In this document: in pieces, positions 10,902-23,082 of the stretch
Numbering within the stretch: the stretch's first letter is position 1
Layout: the number at the start of each line of letters is the position of its first letter
Origin: Piper betle
Lineage: Eukaryota; Streptophyta; Magnoliopsida; Piperales; Piperaceae
Length of the DNA: 64,000 nucleotides
NCBI GenBank assembly: GCA_033002965.1
Contig: JAURVB010000052.1
Location: 62,001-126,000 of the forward strand
Direction: 5' to 3'
Program-made: the position numbers and the translations under genes
Notes under the pieces: model-generated
The model's database searches: none
What the model saw: the letters and a program-made list of their open reading frames with translations, nothing else
Told to the model about the DNA's origin: nothing

Positions 10902-12356
10902 TATAACTTCCCAATTCGGCCCCAAATAATGGACTAAATTTTAATATTATAATTTGAAAAGCTATTCATAGGACTAGTGGTGCGCAAACTTTATGAAAGT
11001 AAATCTTAATCTTTAAGGAGGCTAAAAACAATAACCTTTTAGAACTTACATACATAATACTAATCATACTACCATATGAAAGCTCTTATACTTAAGGCAC
11101 ATAATATGAACATTTCGAGTCACGGGAAAGACAACACCTCCCTGACAACTAAGAAGGTGATTTACAGATATAGTGGTCACTCTGAGCTACATGAAGGCAA
11201 CATCCCCAATGTAGCTATGAGGTTGAATTTTTATAATACAGATGCATGATCTAATTCTTATAGTTTATTTCAACCTTTGAGTTATGTATTTTATTCTTAA
11301 ATATTGATATAGCAGTAAAGTAAACACTGGGTCATGGTTATATGTTCTATTACCTAGTGTATCATCAAGTACTAGGGCATCATACCTGGACACTTAGTCT
11401 TCATGCAGGCTCTTCAAATGGTGTGAACCGTAAGATCTTCAAGTCGATGTTTCTCTATCATATACACACAACTAGATCCAAATATATTTAGCGTACCTTA
11501 AATACTCCTTGTCATGTTCTACGACTTTGAGGCTTACACACCCTGAAAACGATTATTAGCCTTTGCCCCAATGTTAATACCCTACACAATAATAATAAAT
11601 ATAATATGATAAGACACATAGATCACACTTCAACCATCTAACACTACAGCGTAGGCTTCAGGGCACTTGCCCACAACATTATCCATCACATGACCAATAG
11701 TTCTCAAATACATAAGACCATAAACTCGAACTATATAAATCATACACCTACATACACTTACACCAAAGTGAGGTTTTTATAGAAGAGGGAAAACCTGGCA
11801 GCATGAGCGTGTTGGCCTCTGTGACCTTGACCATGGACTGCATGGTCCACTGACATCACAAGCATAGCTGGCCGAGCCGGGGCATGGGCACAGTGCAAGG
11901 ACATTGTACGCGCGCCTTTGAGCTGGCCAAAAACCCTAATTTGAGAATCTAGCCAGCACAAGGGCACATGTAGGGCACCTTCGAGTTGGGACAAAATACC
12001 ATGCACATAGGGTTCACACCCTAAGACAACTAGGTAACCACAGAATCACACTGAACGTATCACAAGGGCTAGGATTGTCCAAAAAGTTCAAAACACATGA
12101 CAATGAATCTAGACTCGTGAAAAATACAGTCCTAGACCTAACTAGACTCGACTAAAATAAAAATAAAAATAAAAATAAGTGTCGAAATGACGTAGTGTCT
12201 AGCTGGGTGGCACCGAGCATTGGGAGAGATTAAGGTTGTGGCTCACACATACCATATTAAAAATACACATGGGCAAAGAAGGGTCGGACAAGCAGCTCAA
12301 TCTTTGTCAAGACCAAACAAAAACTAAAATCGTTAGGCAAAAGGCATGGTTTAACT
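10902..12356 (-). mobile_element. Family-U LTR, internally deleted copy (3' LTR)
   Basis: It starts at TATAACTTCCCAATTC (the reverse of an LTR end) and finishes near the reverse of an LTR start at 12356. The first 860 bases parallel 14043-14900 and the last 420 parallel 17400-17826, so about 2.3 kb of the full LTR is missing here. A polypurine tract on the minus strand lies immediately to the right, making this the 3' LTR of a minus-strand element whose 5' LTR is 14043-17826. An AAAAT pentamer run occurs near 12153-12178. No target duplication is evident between 10897-10901 and 17827-17831. Confidence 0.75.
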
Positions 12357-14042
12357 AACTCCCCCACTTAAGAAAATTTCTTCCCTGAAATTTACCTAAG
12401 GGAGTAAACACACAACGGCTAGAAGCCGCAAATATATATACAATAACTATGCACACATGGTGAGGAAATTTGTCATAGCATCAAGTTACTGTCAAAGAAG
12501 CATACCACAATTAAGACTTTCAACTATGCACACAAGTATACTCTTGTTGGAACATACTTACCGAGGGTGAATCTAATATTGTCTAAGGCATGTATCATGC
12601 ATGTGTCTACATATGTAACTAAAGTTTGTAATCATATTTACCTTCTCCACGAAAAGATGGATATAGTCCAAGGTGTGCTCATAAGAAAAAGATGATTTAA
12701 CAGAACCCACTACTGTCATGACTAGCCCTAGAAATTGGTGTGTGGTAGATGTGTAAACCGTGAGATGTGCTAAGGGAGCTTAAAAGGTGGCTACCCAAGG
12801 AGATTGTCTACTAGATATAGTCACTATGTCTTCACTGAAAGTTGTGCAATGAGAAATGTGTATACAGGGATAAGGAGGTATAAAAATTTGGACAGTCAAG
12901 GTAGTATCTATTTTGAAGTTCCATTATTGCCGCTTACGATGGATCTTGTCTTCATCCCTAGAAACTATAGCACATGCTTTCTGAAGGATGGCTCCTAGAG
13001 CTCTAGGCTTATAAATAAATAATAAAAAAATATTTCTCAATTAATTACTAGTTATTGTCGATTTATGATTAAAGGTGGTCGTAATGGTGATCTATAGGAA
13101 ATGGGTCCACTACTGACCTCAAGTTGCAAATACACTACTCTCTTCATCTTTTCCAAATTCCAACGGGGTAAAATTGCCATATAGTTTGCCTCACATGGTT
13201 CTACTAGTCTATCATCTCCGCCTTATTGGTAGATGATTTATGTATACACAAGTTCAAAATTATGTATATGGTCATGCTTACTAATTTATCTTTTTTTCTA
13301 ATGGGGTAACTATATTATTTTCATGGGAAATACATAGTCATACAAATATGACAAAGTCCAGAACATAGATTCGTCAATCACTCATTATTACATAGGGACA
13401 TTCCAAGGATGTCCTTTCATACAATCTCTTCTAAGACACAATATGGAAAGGTGAAGAGAAGAAGAGGATGTTCGAAAGGGGGGTGAGGAAGAAAAAATAA
13501 GAGAATAAAGAGCGACAAGGGAGAGAAAGAGAAAGAAACAGAGGGAGAGAGAGGAGAAGGGAGTGGAAGATGGGAGTTTGGGGTTTTCTCTCTATCATTC
13601 CCTATATCTTCTGATAAATACTTATTTGGTTCCATCCTCTTTAGGCATGTTTGTAGCATGGCTCCAAACATTGTTAAACCATTTTATCATTAGCATTTTA
13701 TTTAATTTTTTTACATACTTATCCCAACTTCCACTTAGTTTTGTTGGTCTTAAACGTAAGGGTTGATCTCCATCCATACCATGCATGCGAGTCTATGTAA
13801 AAACTTGTAAGGAAAATAAGGAAAAGCTATATATACAAGAAGTAGAAACATACCTACTAATGAGGTTGTGGTTTGGCTTATAGGTAGTACTCTAACATAA
13901 CCATAACATAAATATACCACAATCATACCAAACAGACAAGAGTGCAACAATCATGGCATGCCATCCAATATGCTTAACATACACCTTGCATTTCGAAGGC
14001 TAGCCATCTTAATAGTCTAAGAAGTTGGCTTTGAGGTTAAGT
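12357..14042 (-). mobile_element. Interior of U element, no coding capacity seen
   Basis: Between the polypurine tract and the other LTR there are only 1.69 kb, far short of a gag-pol region. I find no gag, protease, RT or integrase motifs in either strand. A pyrimidine-rich minus-strand tract at 13440-13600 gives an 84-codon low-complexity frame that I do not regard as a gene. Next to the LTR end, the minus strand reads TTAACCTCAAAGCC (about 14027-14040), a poor (8 of 13) match to the initiator tRNA-Met primer site. The element is therefore a large-deletion or non-autonomous copy. Confidence 0.6.
12358..12392 (-). other. Polypurine tract and preceding conserved motif of U
   Basis: On the minus strand the sequence runs AATTTCAGGGAAGAAATTTT then CTTAAGTGGGGGAG just before the LTR start. 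This is a close variant of the AATTTCGAGGACGAAATTT...AAGGGGGGAG arrangement that precedes the 3' LTR in many plant chromovirus-type Ty3/gypsy elements. It fixes the element's orientation. Confidence 0.7.
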
Positions 14043-17000
14043 TGTAATACCCCAATTTAGCATCAAGAACGGACTGAATCTTGATGTTATAATTTAGAAA
14101 ACTATTCATAAGACTTCTAGCATGCAAATTTCATGGAAGCGGATCTCAACCTTTAAGGAGGCTTAAGACGGTAACTTTACAAGACTTACATACACAATGC
14201 ATCATGATCATACTACTATATGAAGACTTCTACCATTAAGACTTCTAATATGAACACTTCGAGTCACATGAGAGGCAAGACCTCCCGTGCAACTAAGAGG
14301 GTCACTTTACAGATGTAATAATCACTTCAAGCTACATGAAGGTAATACCTCCAATGCAGCTAAGAGGTTGAGCTTTTCATAATGTGAATGCATGATTCGG
14401 TTTTTATACTTAGTTTCAACCTTTGAGGTAGGTAACTTATTCTTTAATGATGCTGATCATGTAATAAAGTAAATATTGGGTCGTGGTTACTTATTCCACT
14501 TACCCCACAAACAAAAATTAAATAAACAGAGGCATCATCACATCAAACCCTAACACTTGGTGTTTACGTGGACCCTTCAAGCAGCATGAACCATAAGCTC
14601 CTTCAATCTACATTCCTCTATCACACGTATACACAACTCCACCCAAATATGTCTTACATACTTTAATTGTTCCTTGTCATTTTTTGGGACTTTGAGACTT
14701 TCAAACCCTGCACGATGACAATAATAATACAATAATAAATCACATACCACACATAGCATATCAAGTACACCAACATAGGCTTTAGGGCACCCACCCATCA
14801 TGCATACATTATGAAACCTGTAGTTCCTGAAATACATAAGTCCTAAAATTTCAAAATACATATGTCATACAGTCCAAATAAATGGGTCTAATACAAAACT
14901 CAGCACATACAAACACATGGTATCATGTCGCGGCATGAACCTCTTGATCCGTACACCTCTGCGGGTTACAAACATGAACACCCACCTACAAACAAGTTTG
15001 ATCACTAGTCCAAAAATAACAACTGATAAAACAATACTAGTAAATGAATATATTAATACTCAAGAGAATTCATAAAACTTTATGAAAATATTACAGGGCA
15101 TTACACTTGGGCTAACACGACCGAATATCATAAAACATGTTAGATCAAATCAACGACTTCATACTTTTATATATACATACTTACGCTTACGCCCTCACAT
15201 CCTTCATATATTGCTCACCACAGTACTCAGGTTGCTCGAAACATGTTAGTGACACGATTTCCAAAAATATGTTGCATCCGTAGTACTCTACTTACATTGC
15301 ACTTCTTTAGGGTGAAAAGGAGTACTAGTGCAATTCATACATACTCATACCGCTCACTCTCTTATTCGTGAAAACCATAAACATTTGCGTATACTTATAT
15401 AGTGGGCTTAAGTAGTGGCTTATATCATAAGTTTACTCAATCTTCCAGTTCAAAAACCATCAAGATATCTCAACATTGAAGTTTTGTTAAATAACGAAAA
15501 AATTTGGCTAAATGGATCTGATAAAATGCCACCAATGTCGTCCATCTAAAATCGATGAAAACCTCACTCATGGAGCTAAGAATAAATGAAGCAAAAGAAC
15601 CCTACGGTCTTTGATGAGTCGAACTCTTCGTCATAACTTGGTGAGCTTAGTCCACATACCCTAGCAAAGAGAAGAAACTTGTATCATGATCAGATCATTT
15701 TAGTAGGCAAAACGAGGCAACACAACACCAAACCCTAAATAAGGTTACCTAATGAGGTTTAACACTCTAATACATAAGACAATTAAGGTAAGTAAGTTTT
15801 TTGAGTTGTGAATGGTGGAGGTACCATTAGGGAAAAGTTTCATACCTTCATCAAATAGACTTAACTGGATGATGATTTTTTGGATAAGCCAAACGGTGTC
15901 AAAATGGGTTTAAATTTTGACCAATTGGCCTTGACACTCTAAGGGGTTGGTGTAAAAATTACCAAGTGTTGGAACATAGTCGAACATGGTAAACAAGGCC
16001 CAATAAAGTGGGGCTAAGGTGTTGACAACAGTGTTCCTAGGTCCACACTAATTTTACTAAGCGTTGTTCATGGATGTAAAGACTTCAAATGGACCTAGAT
16101 AAGTGGGTAGTGCTAGCCAACAAACAGGGCTTGAATCCCATAAGATTTCAGGCCCAAACTTCAAATATTCGGGCTTAAGTGGACTTAAAAATGAGAGGTA
16201 TTTGTTAAGTCATTTCTGGAGCTGGGTAGATCTATTGGGCTTGGGAAAATTCTAACGGAAGATCTAGTAAGCCAAATGCTCTCAAATGTCAATATTGTGT
16301 TATAGGGACACAACCTAAAATTAGGGAGAAATTTCATGTAATTTCATCACTATGTGTCTAAGATTTTAGATTTTATGTCTAGAGTTAATGAACTAGGGTT
16401 TCATTGTTCATTCCTACATAGTCCAAAAAACTGATCAGACTAACCTTCTAAATGATTTTTAAAATAAACTAAAACTTACAAGCTTTCATTAAACAATTTG
16501 TGTGACCAACCATAATTTGTATAGATTATATTGACCTCTTTTGTTTAGCTCACAATGGAGCACAATCTCAGAGCATGACAAGGCATACATATATGACAGT
16601 TTGCATACCAAAAATTGGGGGTCTTGTTCATGCCCTTTAAGTGGTTATCTTACTGTGAAAATTTTACATGAACTATCCCATACATATATCAATAATCATG
16701 CATGTAGATCAATAATCATGCATAAGGTGGACATCATCAACAACCTGCATCAAGGCAAAAAAATTGGGGAAATGTGCAGCCAGGACACAAGGACCTTGAA
16801 AGCTATTACATTTCGGTAATTTGGCTCCTCTATTGTGTCATGCAAGCCATATTATACTAAGAAATGAACATCAAATTATAGATCTTCACATCATGAACAC
16901 AACAAAGTAAACAACAACCAAAAAGACCTTCTAGAACATGACTGATGAATTTTCTACCAGATCTATGTGAAACAATGATCACTAAGCATTCAAAAATATA

Positions 17001-17826
17001 TAACAATTAATTTACACATGGAAAAATCATGAAACTACTACCTATTTACTCTTAGCGCAACTAGATACAAGGAACAAATCACAAAAAATTGTAGAATATA
17101 GAGAAACATTGGCAGATCTAGCACCAAACACACACAACCAGCAAGAAGGGGAGGAGGACTTACCTCCAATGAGCCAATGGGAGGTCTCTTGGAGCTTTCC
17201 ATCCCAAGATCTACAACCCTAGGCTTTGGCTAGGCTTGGAGAGCTTGAAGGAGCTGGACGTTGCCAAGGAAGGATGAGGAATGACCAAGGAGAGGAAGGA
17301 GGGTTGGAGAGGATGAGGAAAGGAGTGAAAAATGGGAAGGAGATGGGGGTTTTAAAGGAAAAGGAAAAGTTCCTAACCTCCAAGGCATGACTTGGTGATA
17401 TCGTAAATAAGGTGTTGCACTTAAAGAGGTATAGGTGTTTACCTAATGAGGTATGGGTTAACCTAAAATCCTAAAACTTAGGATTTTTACCCTAAAGTGG
17501 TTGAGGGACGACCATGGGTACCATATCGCAACTCCCATAGGGGCTAGGACAGTCGAAAAGGGTTCCAAACACATAGTAAACAATTTAGACTAGCAATAAA
17601 CACAATCCTAACCTATATAGACTCAACTCAAAAAAATCAAAAATAAAAGTTGAGACAGTGTAATGTCCAACCAAGACGTGCTGAGCACTGGAGGAGACTA
17701 ATGTCGTAAGTCGCATATATCGCACCATGCATACACATGCAACAAAAAGGATCAGGGTAAGCAACTAGATCCAGGTCAAGATCGAAACGAAACTAAAACC
17801 GTTTGGCAAAAATCTAGGGTTTTACA
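14043..17826 (-). mobile_element. Full-length family-U LTR, 3.78 kb (5' LTR)
   Basis: Read on the minus strand it begins TGTAAAACCCTAG at 17826 and ends GGGGTATTACA at 14043, giving canonical TG...CA ends. The length is large for an LTR but known among plant Ty3/gypsy elements. The 3' half shares block order with the G-family LTR (the segment near 15180-15480 corresponds to 30550-30720), so U and G are related. A 92-codon plus-strand frame at 16541-16819 has no recognisable domain and contains a short local duplication of ATCAATAATCATGCAT; I do not call it a gene. The pyrimidine-rich part at 17200-17360 resembles a transcript leader. Confidence 0.75.
17345..17358 (-). promoter_or_regulatory. 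Candidate TATA region of the U LTR promoter
   Basis: The minus strand reads CCTTTAAAACCCCC, followed by a long CT-rich leader (towards 17200) and a GGTAAGTCC donor-like string near 17157. TATA then CT-rich leader is the usual layout of an LTR promoter. This rests on sequence pattern alone. Confidence 0.35.
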
Positions 17827-18110
17827 CTTTTGTGGAAACGAATGTGTTAAACATAACAAACTTTTGAAATTAAGAAATAATAAAAATAATGCAATGGTAC
17901 TTTGCCACGGTTAAACTTTTCAAACATAAAAAAAATTAAAAGAAAATTTCCACGGCTTTGACATTGTTACAAAGTGTAAAAAATATTAATATTTTTTTAT
18001 AAAAAGTTGCCACGGCATTAACATGGTCTAATCCATGTCAAATATATTAACCTGTTTCTTAAAAAAATTTGGCATGGGTAGTCACTAAATAATGTACTAA
18101 ACTTGTTTAA
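17827..18110. mobile_element. Possible CACTA subterminal repeats
   Basis: The tract carries TTGCCACGG or TTTCCACGG three times (about 17912, 17947, 18006) with CATGTCAAAT and ACATGG strings. Similar TTTGCCAC, TGTCAAA and TTGTCACGG words occur at 24310-24440 and 25210-25225 beside a recognisable CACTA terminus. I infer it is a CACTA end region into which the U element inserted; no terminus is visible here. Confidence 0.35.
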
Positions 18111-19240
18111 ATGTTGAAGATTTAATTTTGAATGAGTTTATGCATTATTCTAAGTATTTCTAGTGTTGGTGTAATCGTGTACACACCAAGATGCGAAAGG
18201 AGTCGTGCCGAAGGACGCGAGTGCTGCACGTGAGACAGAAGCCTCGCACCAAGATGTAAAGGTCATGTGCGCCAAGGCCCGAGAGCTGTGTTGAGTCAAG
18301 TTACCGTGCAAGGCATGCTGCGCCGCCCTAGCGTGACTGGTTACGTGGCTGGGACGACCTAGTGCAAACCTTCTTGAAAGTGATGCTGTGTTTTGATTAT
18401 TGAGGGCCAATTAAAGTGATTAAAGCTGCCATAATAAGTTAAATATTAAGTTAATTATGGGTGTTGATTGCAACATGTTACTCTTGACTTGTAAAAGTAA
18501 TTTATTAGCGTAAATGTATGTACCATTTCATATCACTGCATTGCATATAGTTAATGAACTATACATGTTAATGTATATTTTGGGTTTTTAGCTAGCTAGT
18601 TCAAGAGATATTTGTCAAGGCTTTGAAGTACATATAGCTTGTATGATATGTAATTAATTCAAGTTATCGTTCATTAATCGGGTGAGAGGTAGGGCTTCTA
18701 GTATTAGCATAAGAGCACCCATTAGGTATTTTGTCTTCCAAGTAGGGACATGGCAGCATTTATGATCATAAGCGGTGATTATCTCTCCAAGAGATCCCCC
18801 AATCTATTAGAATAGGGGTTAAGCATACACTTATATTTTGTAGTATTATTTATTTTATTATTATTATTATATGTACTTAGTGGTTTATCACTAATATAGA
18901 ATTACCTCCACATGTAACAACTACCTGGGCAAGGGCAAGGGAAGAGACGGTGGCATGGACTAGGCATATGGACTAATATTTAGTTATACTTAAGTTCATC
19001 ATGGGCATTGGATTTTATTAATATAGTAGTTATGGTATGAGACTTGTTATAATAATATTTTATTTATTTATTTAATTGGACTTGGACCAATTTATTAATA
19101 ATTATCATCTTGCATTAAATGATATATTAATCAGAATTGTTTTAAGTGTTTGATTAATTGCTGTTTATTGCAAGCTTAGTTTGTATTTTAATTTTCCACA
19201 TGTTGTATTTTTGGTGGTTCAGGTCATGAGAAGAAAGTGA
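18111..19240. other. Unassigned AT-rich sequence
   Basis: I see nothing recognisable. A GC-richer island at 18170-18400 gives an 86-codon minus frame without domain features. The rest is AT-rich with TTATTATTAT runs near 18850 and 19060. Composition and the lack of codons suggest old LTR sequence, but no terminus or partner was found in the window. Confidence 0.3.
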
Positions 19241-19689
19241 CCCCTGGCTTAAGCGTAAAATTGGGTGGGTTGCAACAGCCATCCACCAGATGCCATGCCA
19301 AGGCCGCATGGGGGCCATGTGGCACGGAGTTGGAAGCCCAAATGCCGCAGCTCCAATCTCATGCCATGCATCCCCCATCCGGCCGCAGGGCGTGGCCTTG
19401 TGCAGCCACCCCACCACCCTCATTCGTTGGCCCACCACCACCATGCCAACCGTACTACAGTACTGCTGCGTGGCCCCTCAGCTACCTAGCCTGTCACCAC
19501 CTTCCACTCGGCTTAGTAGGCCGCTTGCCTCAACCCACAGCTGCTTGCCTAACCCACACTAATCTTGCCCGCCCCGTCACGTAGCCCACCTAGCTGCCGA
19601 AGCCCCATAATACCCCTCGTTAATGGCTACCGCCTCTACGCCCCGAAACAATGGCCATCGACGGCTATCCGACCACCAATGATGTGGAA
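19241..19689. other. GC-rich unassigned segment left of element A
   Basis: Proline- and histidine-rich frames are open on both strands here because of CCAC/CCGC content. They overlap each other in several frames and show no domain. It is probably the flanking sequence into which element A and its (TA)n tract were placed. Confidence 0.3.
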
Positions 19690-19710
19690 ATATATATATA
19701 TATATATATA
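19690..19710. repeat. (TA)10 microsatellite at left end of element A
   Basis: A perfect alternating AT run of about 20 bases directly abuts the first base of the element A terminal repeat. Confidence 0.9.
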
Positions 19711-19800
19711 CAAAAACGCTATTATGCGCTGGAGCGTTTTGCAGTGCATAGGCAGCGCATTGTATATCGGCCGTTGGATTTTGATCCAACGGCCGACAAC
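19711..19800 (+). repeat. Left terminal inverted repeat of element A
   Basis: It begins CAAAAACGCTATTATGCGCT, has a GCAGTGCATAGGCAGCGC stretch and ends with CGGCCGTTGGATTTTGATCC and its near-palindromic partner. The reverse complement of 24184-24272 (right end of element B) matches it closely, for example CTACTATGCGCTGCATC and GCCCATAGGTAGCG. Confidence 0.75.
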
Positions 19801-20334
19801 GTATTCTCTTTTTGTTTTTTGTTTTTTTGCCCGACCCCCTCCCCACCGCCGGATTCCGCCGCCACCCCGGCCACGCCCTGCCCACCATCGGCCCCGCCCG
19901 ACCACCGGCCCCACCCCCACGGCCCTGCCCCTAGCCGCCGTCCCCCACCGCCACCGTCAGTAGCCGCGGCGGCAACCCTCACGTCACTTCCCCACCACCC
20001 CTCCGGGCCGCCACCTTCCTCCCCCACCCCGAACGCCACCGTCTGCCAACCCCCTGGCCTGTGTTCCCCCCTCCCCGAGCGTGACCGTCCGCCAACCCCA
20101 CGGTTAGCGTCGCGGCCTCACGGCCTCGCCGCCCCCTCCCCCCACCCCCCTGCTAGCTCGTAGTGAGCTCCGACTGCTAACGGCCGCCCGCTCCCCGCCC
20201 GCCCCTTGCCACTGCCATGAGTTTTCCAGTCGGCCCACCAACCCCCGAGTGGCGACAGCGTTGGCGAGCAGCTGCCGGCGGCGAGTTAGCCGGCGGTAGG
20301 ATGGCGGCGTGAAACAGAGGGAGGAAGAAATAGG

Positions 20335-21500
20335 GGAGGGTATTTTTGCAATAAAAAATTGACTTGGGTCTAGATCGAGTCAAGTTTTTATTAGGAAAGA
20401 AATTTTAAAAATAATAAAATAATTTCATTAAAAAAAATTGACTCGATCCCGACTTGAGTCAAGTTAATATTATGAAATAAATTTGAAAAAAAATAAAATA
20501 ATTTTATAAAAAACTCGACTCGAGTCAAGTTAATATTATAAAATAATTTTTTTTAAAAATTAGAATAATTTCCTAATAAAAAATTAACTCGAATTGGGAT
20601 CAGTTAAGTTTTTATTAAGAAATAAATTTTTAAAAAATAAAATAATTTCATCAAAAAAAATTGACTCGATCTCGACTCGTATCAAGTTAATATTATAAAA
20701 TAGTTTTTTTAAAAAATAAAATAATTTCGTAATAAAAACTTAACTCGAGTCGGGATTAATCAAGTTTTCATTCCGAAATTATTTTATTTTTTTAAAATTT
20801 ATTTTTAATCAAAACTTAACTCGGCCACCAAATAAATTTATTACAAAATAAATTTAAAAATATAAAATAATTTCATAATAAAAACTTAATTCAATCTCAC
20901 TCGGGTCAATAATATGAAATAAATTTAAAAAATATAAAATAATTTTGTAATAAAAATTTGACTCGATCATGTGCGGGACCGAGTCAAATTTTTATTACAA
21001 AATAAATTTAAAAAAATAAAATAATTCCGTAATAAATTATTTTAATTCGAGTCGGGAGTTTTTATTAAGAAATTATTTTATTTAATTTTTTTGTATTATT
21101 AACTTAAGTCTGAATCCAGTTATGTTTTTATTATGAACTTATTTTATTTTTTAAAATTTATTTTGTTATATTAACTCGAGTCTGATCGAGTAAAATGTTT
21201 ATTACCAAAATACTCTCCCCTCTTTCTTTCTCATTTATTTTGGCGTGCTACCCTATGCCGGTGACCTTACCGTCAGCCGCTCACTGGCAAATAATGTCGC
21301 TCCCTCAAGGCTGGATGGGCCTGCTCAGAAATACATGGTGCCGGTCTCATGTGGGACCAATAAAATTTTTATTATAAAATTATTTTATTTTTTAAAATTT
21401 ATTTCGTAATATTGACTCGATCTCGTTGAGGATTGAGTCGAAGTTTTATTACAAAATTATTTTATTTTATTTTTAAATTTATTTCATAATATTGACTCGA
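20335..21500. repeat. Array of AT-rich palindromic modules in element A
   Basis: About 14 degenerate units of 70-80 bases follow one another. Each centres on a near-palindrome such as TTGACTCGATCCCGAC and GAGTCAAGTTTTTATTA, separated by A-rich or T-rich spacers with AAATAATTTC or GAAATTATTTTATT. Spacers are mainly A-rich on the left and T-rich on the right, which supports an inverted-repeat layout. The unit changes to GC-rich sequence at 20335 and at 21195, in both cases across a string like TTTATTACCAAAATACTCTCCC or its reverse. The unique centre at 21200-21350 interrupts it. Confidence 0.7.
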
Positions 21501-21957
21501 TCTCGTGTGAGGGTAGGGCGGCGACTGCGAGCGGGGGGCACAGAGGTGGTGGGGAACGCGGAGGGGCCGCGGCTGCGGGCGGGACGGGGCTGGGACCGCG
21601 GCAGCGGGGCCGGGGTGGGAATCACGAGGGTGGGGAGGCGGCTACGAGCGAGGGCGAGGGCGGGGAGGGGGGGGAATGCGGGGGGTGGTGGGGGGGGCGT
21701 CGGCTGTGGGTGGCGCGGCTGCTGCCAGCGGGGCCAGGGGGTGGTGCAGCGGTTGTGAACGGGGCCGGGGTCGGGGGGACTGCAGCTGCGGGAGGGCGGG
21801 GGCGGGGGCGAACGGCGGGGAACATCGGCGGCATGGGCGGAGCAGCCGGCGGGGAACGTCGGCGGCGCGGGCGGAGGTGCCGGCGGGGGTACCTGAGGGA
21901 AAAACAGGGGGAGAAAATTTGTAAAAATGGGGGAAGGGGTGAAAATTGCGTAAATTG

Positions 21958-22045
21958 ATTGATGGCGGTTGGATTCTAATCCAACGGCCATTAATCCAGA
22001 GCGCTACCTGCGCTGCAAAAGGCAAGCAGCACACTGTAGACGTCC
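21958..22045 (-). repeat. Right terminal inverted repeat of element A
   Basis: It contains GGTTGGATTCTAATCCAACGGCC, CGCTACCTGCGCTGCAAAA and ends at GACGTCC before the TA run. Its reverse complement parallels 19711-19800 with several substitutions. Confidence 0.6.
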
Positions 22046-22061
22046 TATATATATATATATA
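22046..22061. repeat. (TA)8 shared by elements A and B
   Basis: A perfect (TA)8 tract separates the right end of A from the left end of B. The two elements therefore adjoin within one microsatellite. Confidence 0.9.
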
Positions 22062-22145
22062 GTTGCGCTACAATGCGCTACATGAAAATGCAGTGCACTG
22101 GCAACGCAACAAGTCCGGGCCGTTAGATGAAAATCCAACGGCTAC
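22062..22145 (+). repeat. Left terminal inverted repeat of element B
   Basis: It begins GTTGCGCTACAATGCGCTAC, continues with GCAGTGCACTGGCAACGC and closes with GGCCGTTAGATGAAAATCC plus AACGGC. It is the same design as the left end of A. Confidence 0.65.
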
Positions 22146-23082
22146 GATTTGTTTTTTTATTACCCTCTCCTCCTCCCCATGTTCACGCCGCCTCCTTGGC
22201 GCTGCCCCACCCCCGGCCGGCCCAAACCCCGTCCCACCTCCGCCTGCAGCCCTCCCCTCCACCTGCCCCGTTTCCCCCGCCCCGTCCGCTGCCGCGCCCC
22301 ACGCCCGCAGCCTTCCCCCCCCACCCACCTGCCCCGTTCGCCCTGCCCCCTTCGCCACCGCCCCTTCTGCTGCCTCGCCCCTCCCGACACCTGCCCGCAG
22401 CCCTCCCCCCCACCTGCCCCTGTGTTCCCCCACCCTTGCCCGGTTCCCCGCCACCCCGCCACCTGTTTCGCCCCACCCCCGCCACGGCCCCGCTCGCCCC
22501 TACCCCGTTTCCGCCACCCTCCCTGGCCGCCCATTTCACCCCCACCCCCGCCGCCGCCCCGCCCGTAGACCGAGCTCCACCCCGCCGTCTGCTGCCCTAG
22601 CCACCTCAACGCCAGCGTCACCTACATCACCGCCGGCGGTGGCGCGACAAAACACACGGGGAACGGAGGAGCGATGGCAATTTCGTAATAAAAATTTGAC
22701 TCGTTCCCGACTCGAGTTAAATTTACGAAATAAATTTTAAAAATAAAATACAATAAAATAAAAAATTAACTCGCTCCTTACTCGATTCAATTTTACGAAA
22801 TAAAATTTTAAAATAAAATAACATAAAACAAAAATTTGAATCACTCCCGGCCGACGCCACCGCTTGCCGACCGCCTCCCTGCCGCCACCCACACCCTGCC
22901 CCCAGTCCCCCCACACCCGCTGCCCCCTACCCTCCACCGGCCCAGGCCCCTTGGCTCGCCTCCTATCGCCCCCTGACCCCCTCTCCGCCCGTTTCGCCAC
23001 AACCGCGCACCGATGTCATGTGCAGCACCACCGATAGTGCCACGAAAAAACAACAGGGGCGGGCGGGAGGAGAGGGCGATGG

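Larger units (their letters stand above)
19711..22045. mobile_element. Fold-back-like element A, flanked by (TA)n
   Basis: The element is bounded by imperfect terminal inverted repeats (19711-19800 and 21958-22045), each abutting a (TA)n run. From left to right it has a terminal repeat ending in the palindromic GGCCGTTGGAT...ATCCAACGGCC block, a C-rich arm (19840-20330), AT-rich palindromic modules (20335-21200 and 21355-21500), and a G-rich arm (21500-21900). The C-rich left arm and G-rich right arm make the element broadly inverted-repeat in composition, as in fold-back transposons. A short unique centre lies at 21200-21350. The proline-, glycine- and arginine-rich open frames are low-complexity shadows. 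No transposase is present. Confidence 0.65.

Noticed and set aside
19237..20163. Open frames up to 170 codons, rich in Pro, His and Ala
   Set aside because: Several overlapping frames on both strands are open at once because of CCGC/CCAC composition. No domain, and they run across the (TA)n tract and terminal repeat of element A.
21479..22740. Long Gly/Arg or Pro/Ala frames, up to 225 codons
   Set aside because: Low-complexity G-rich and C-rich arms of elements A and B; opposite-strand frames are equally open.
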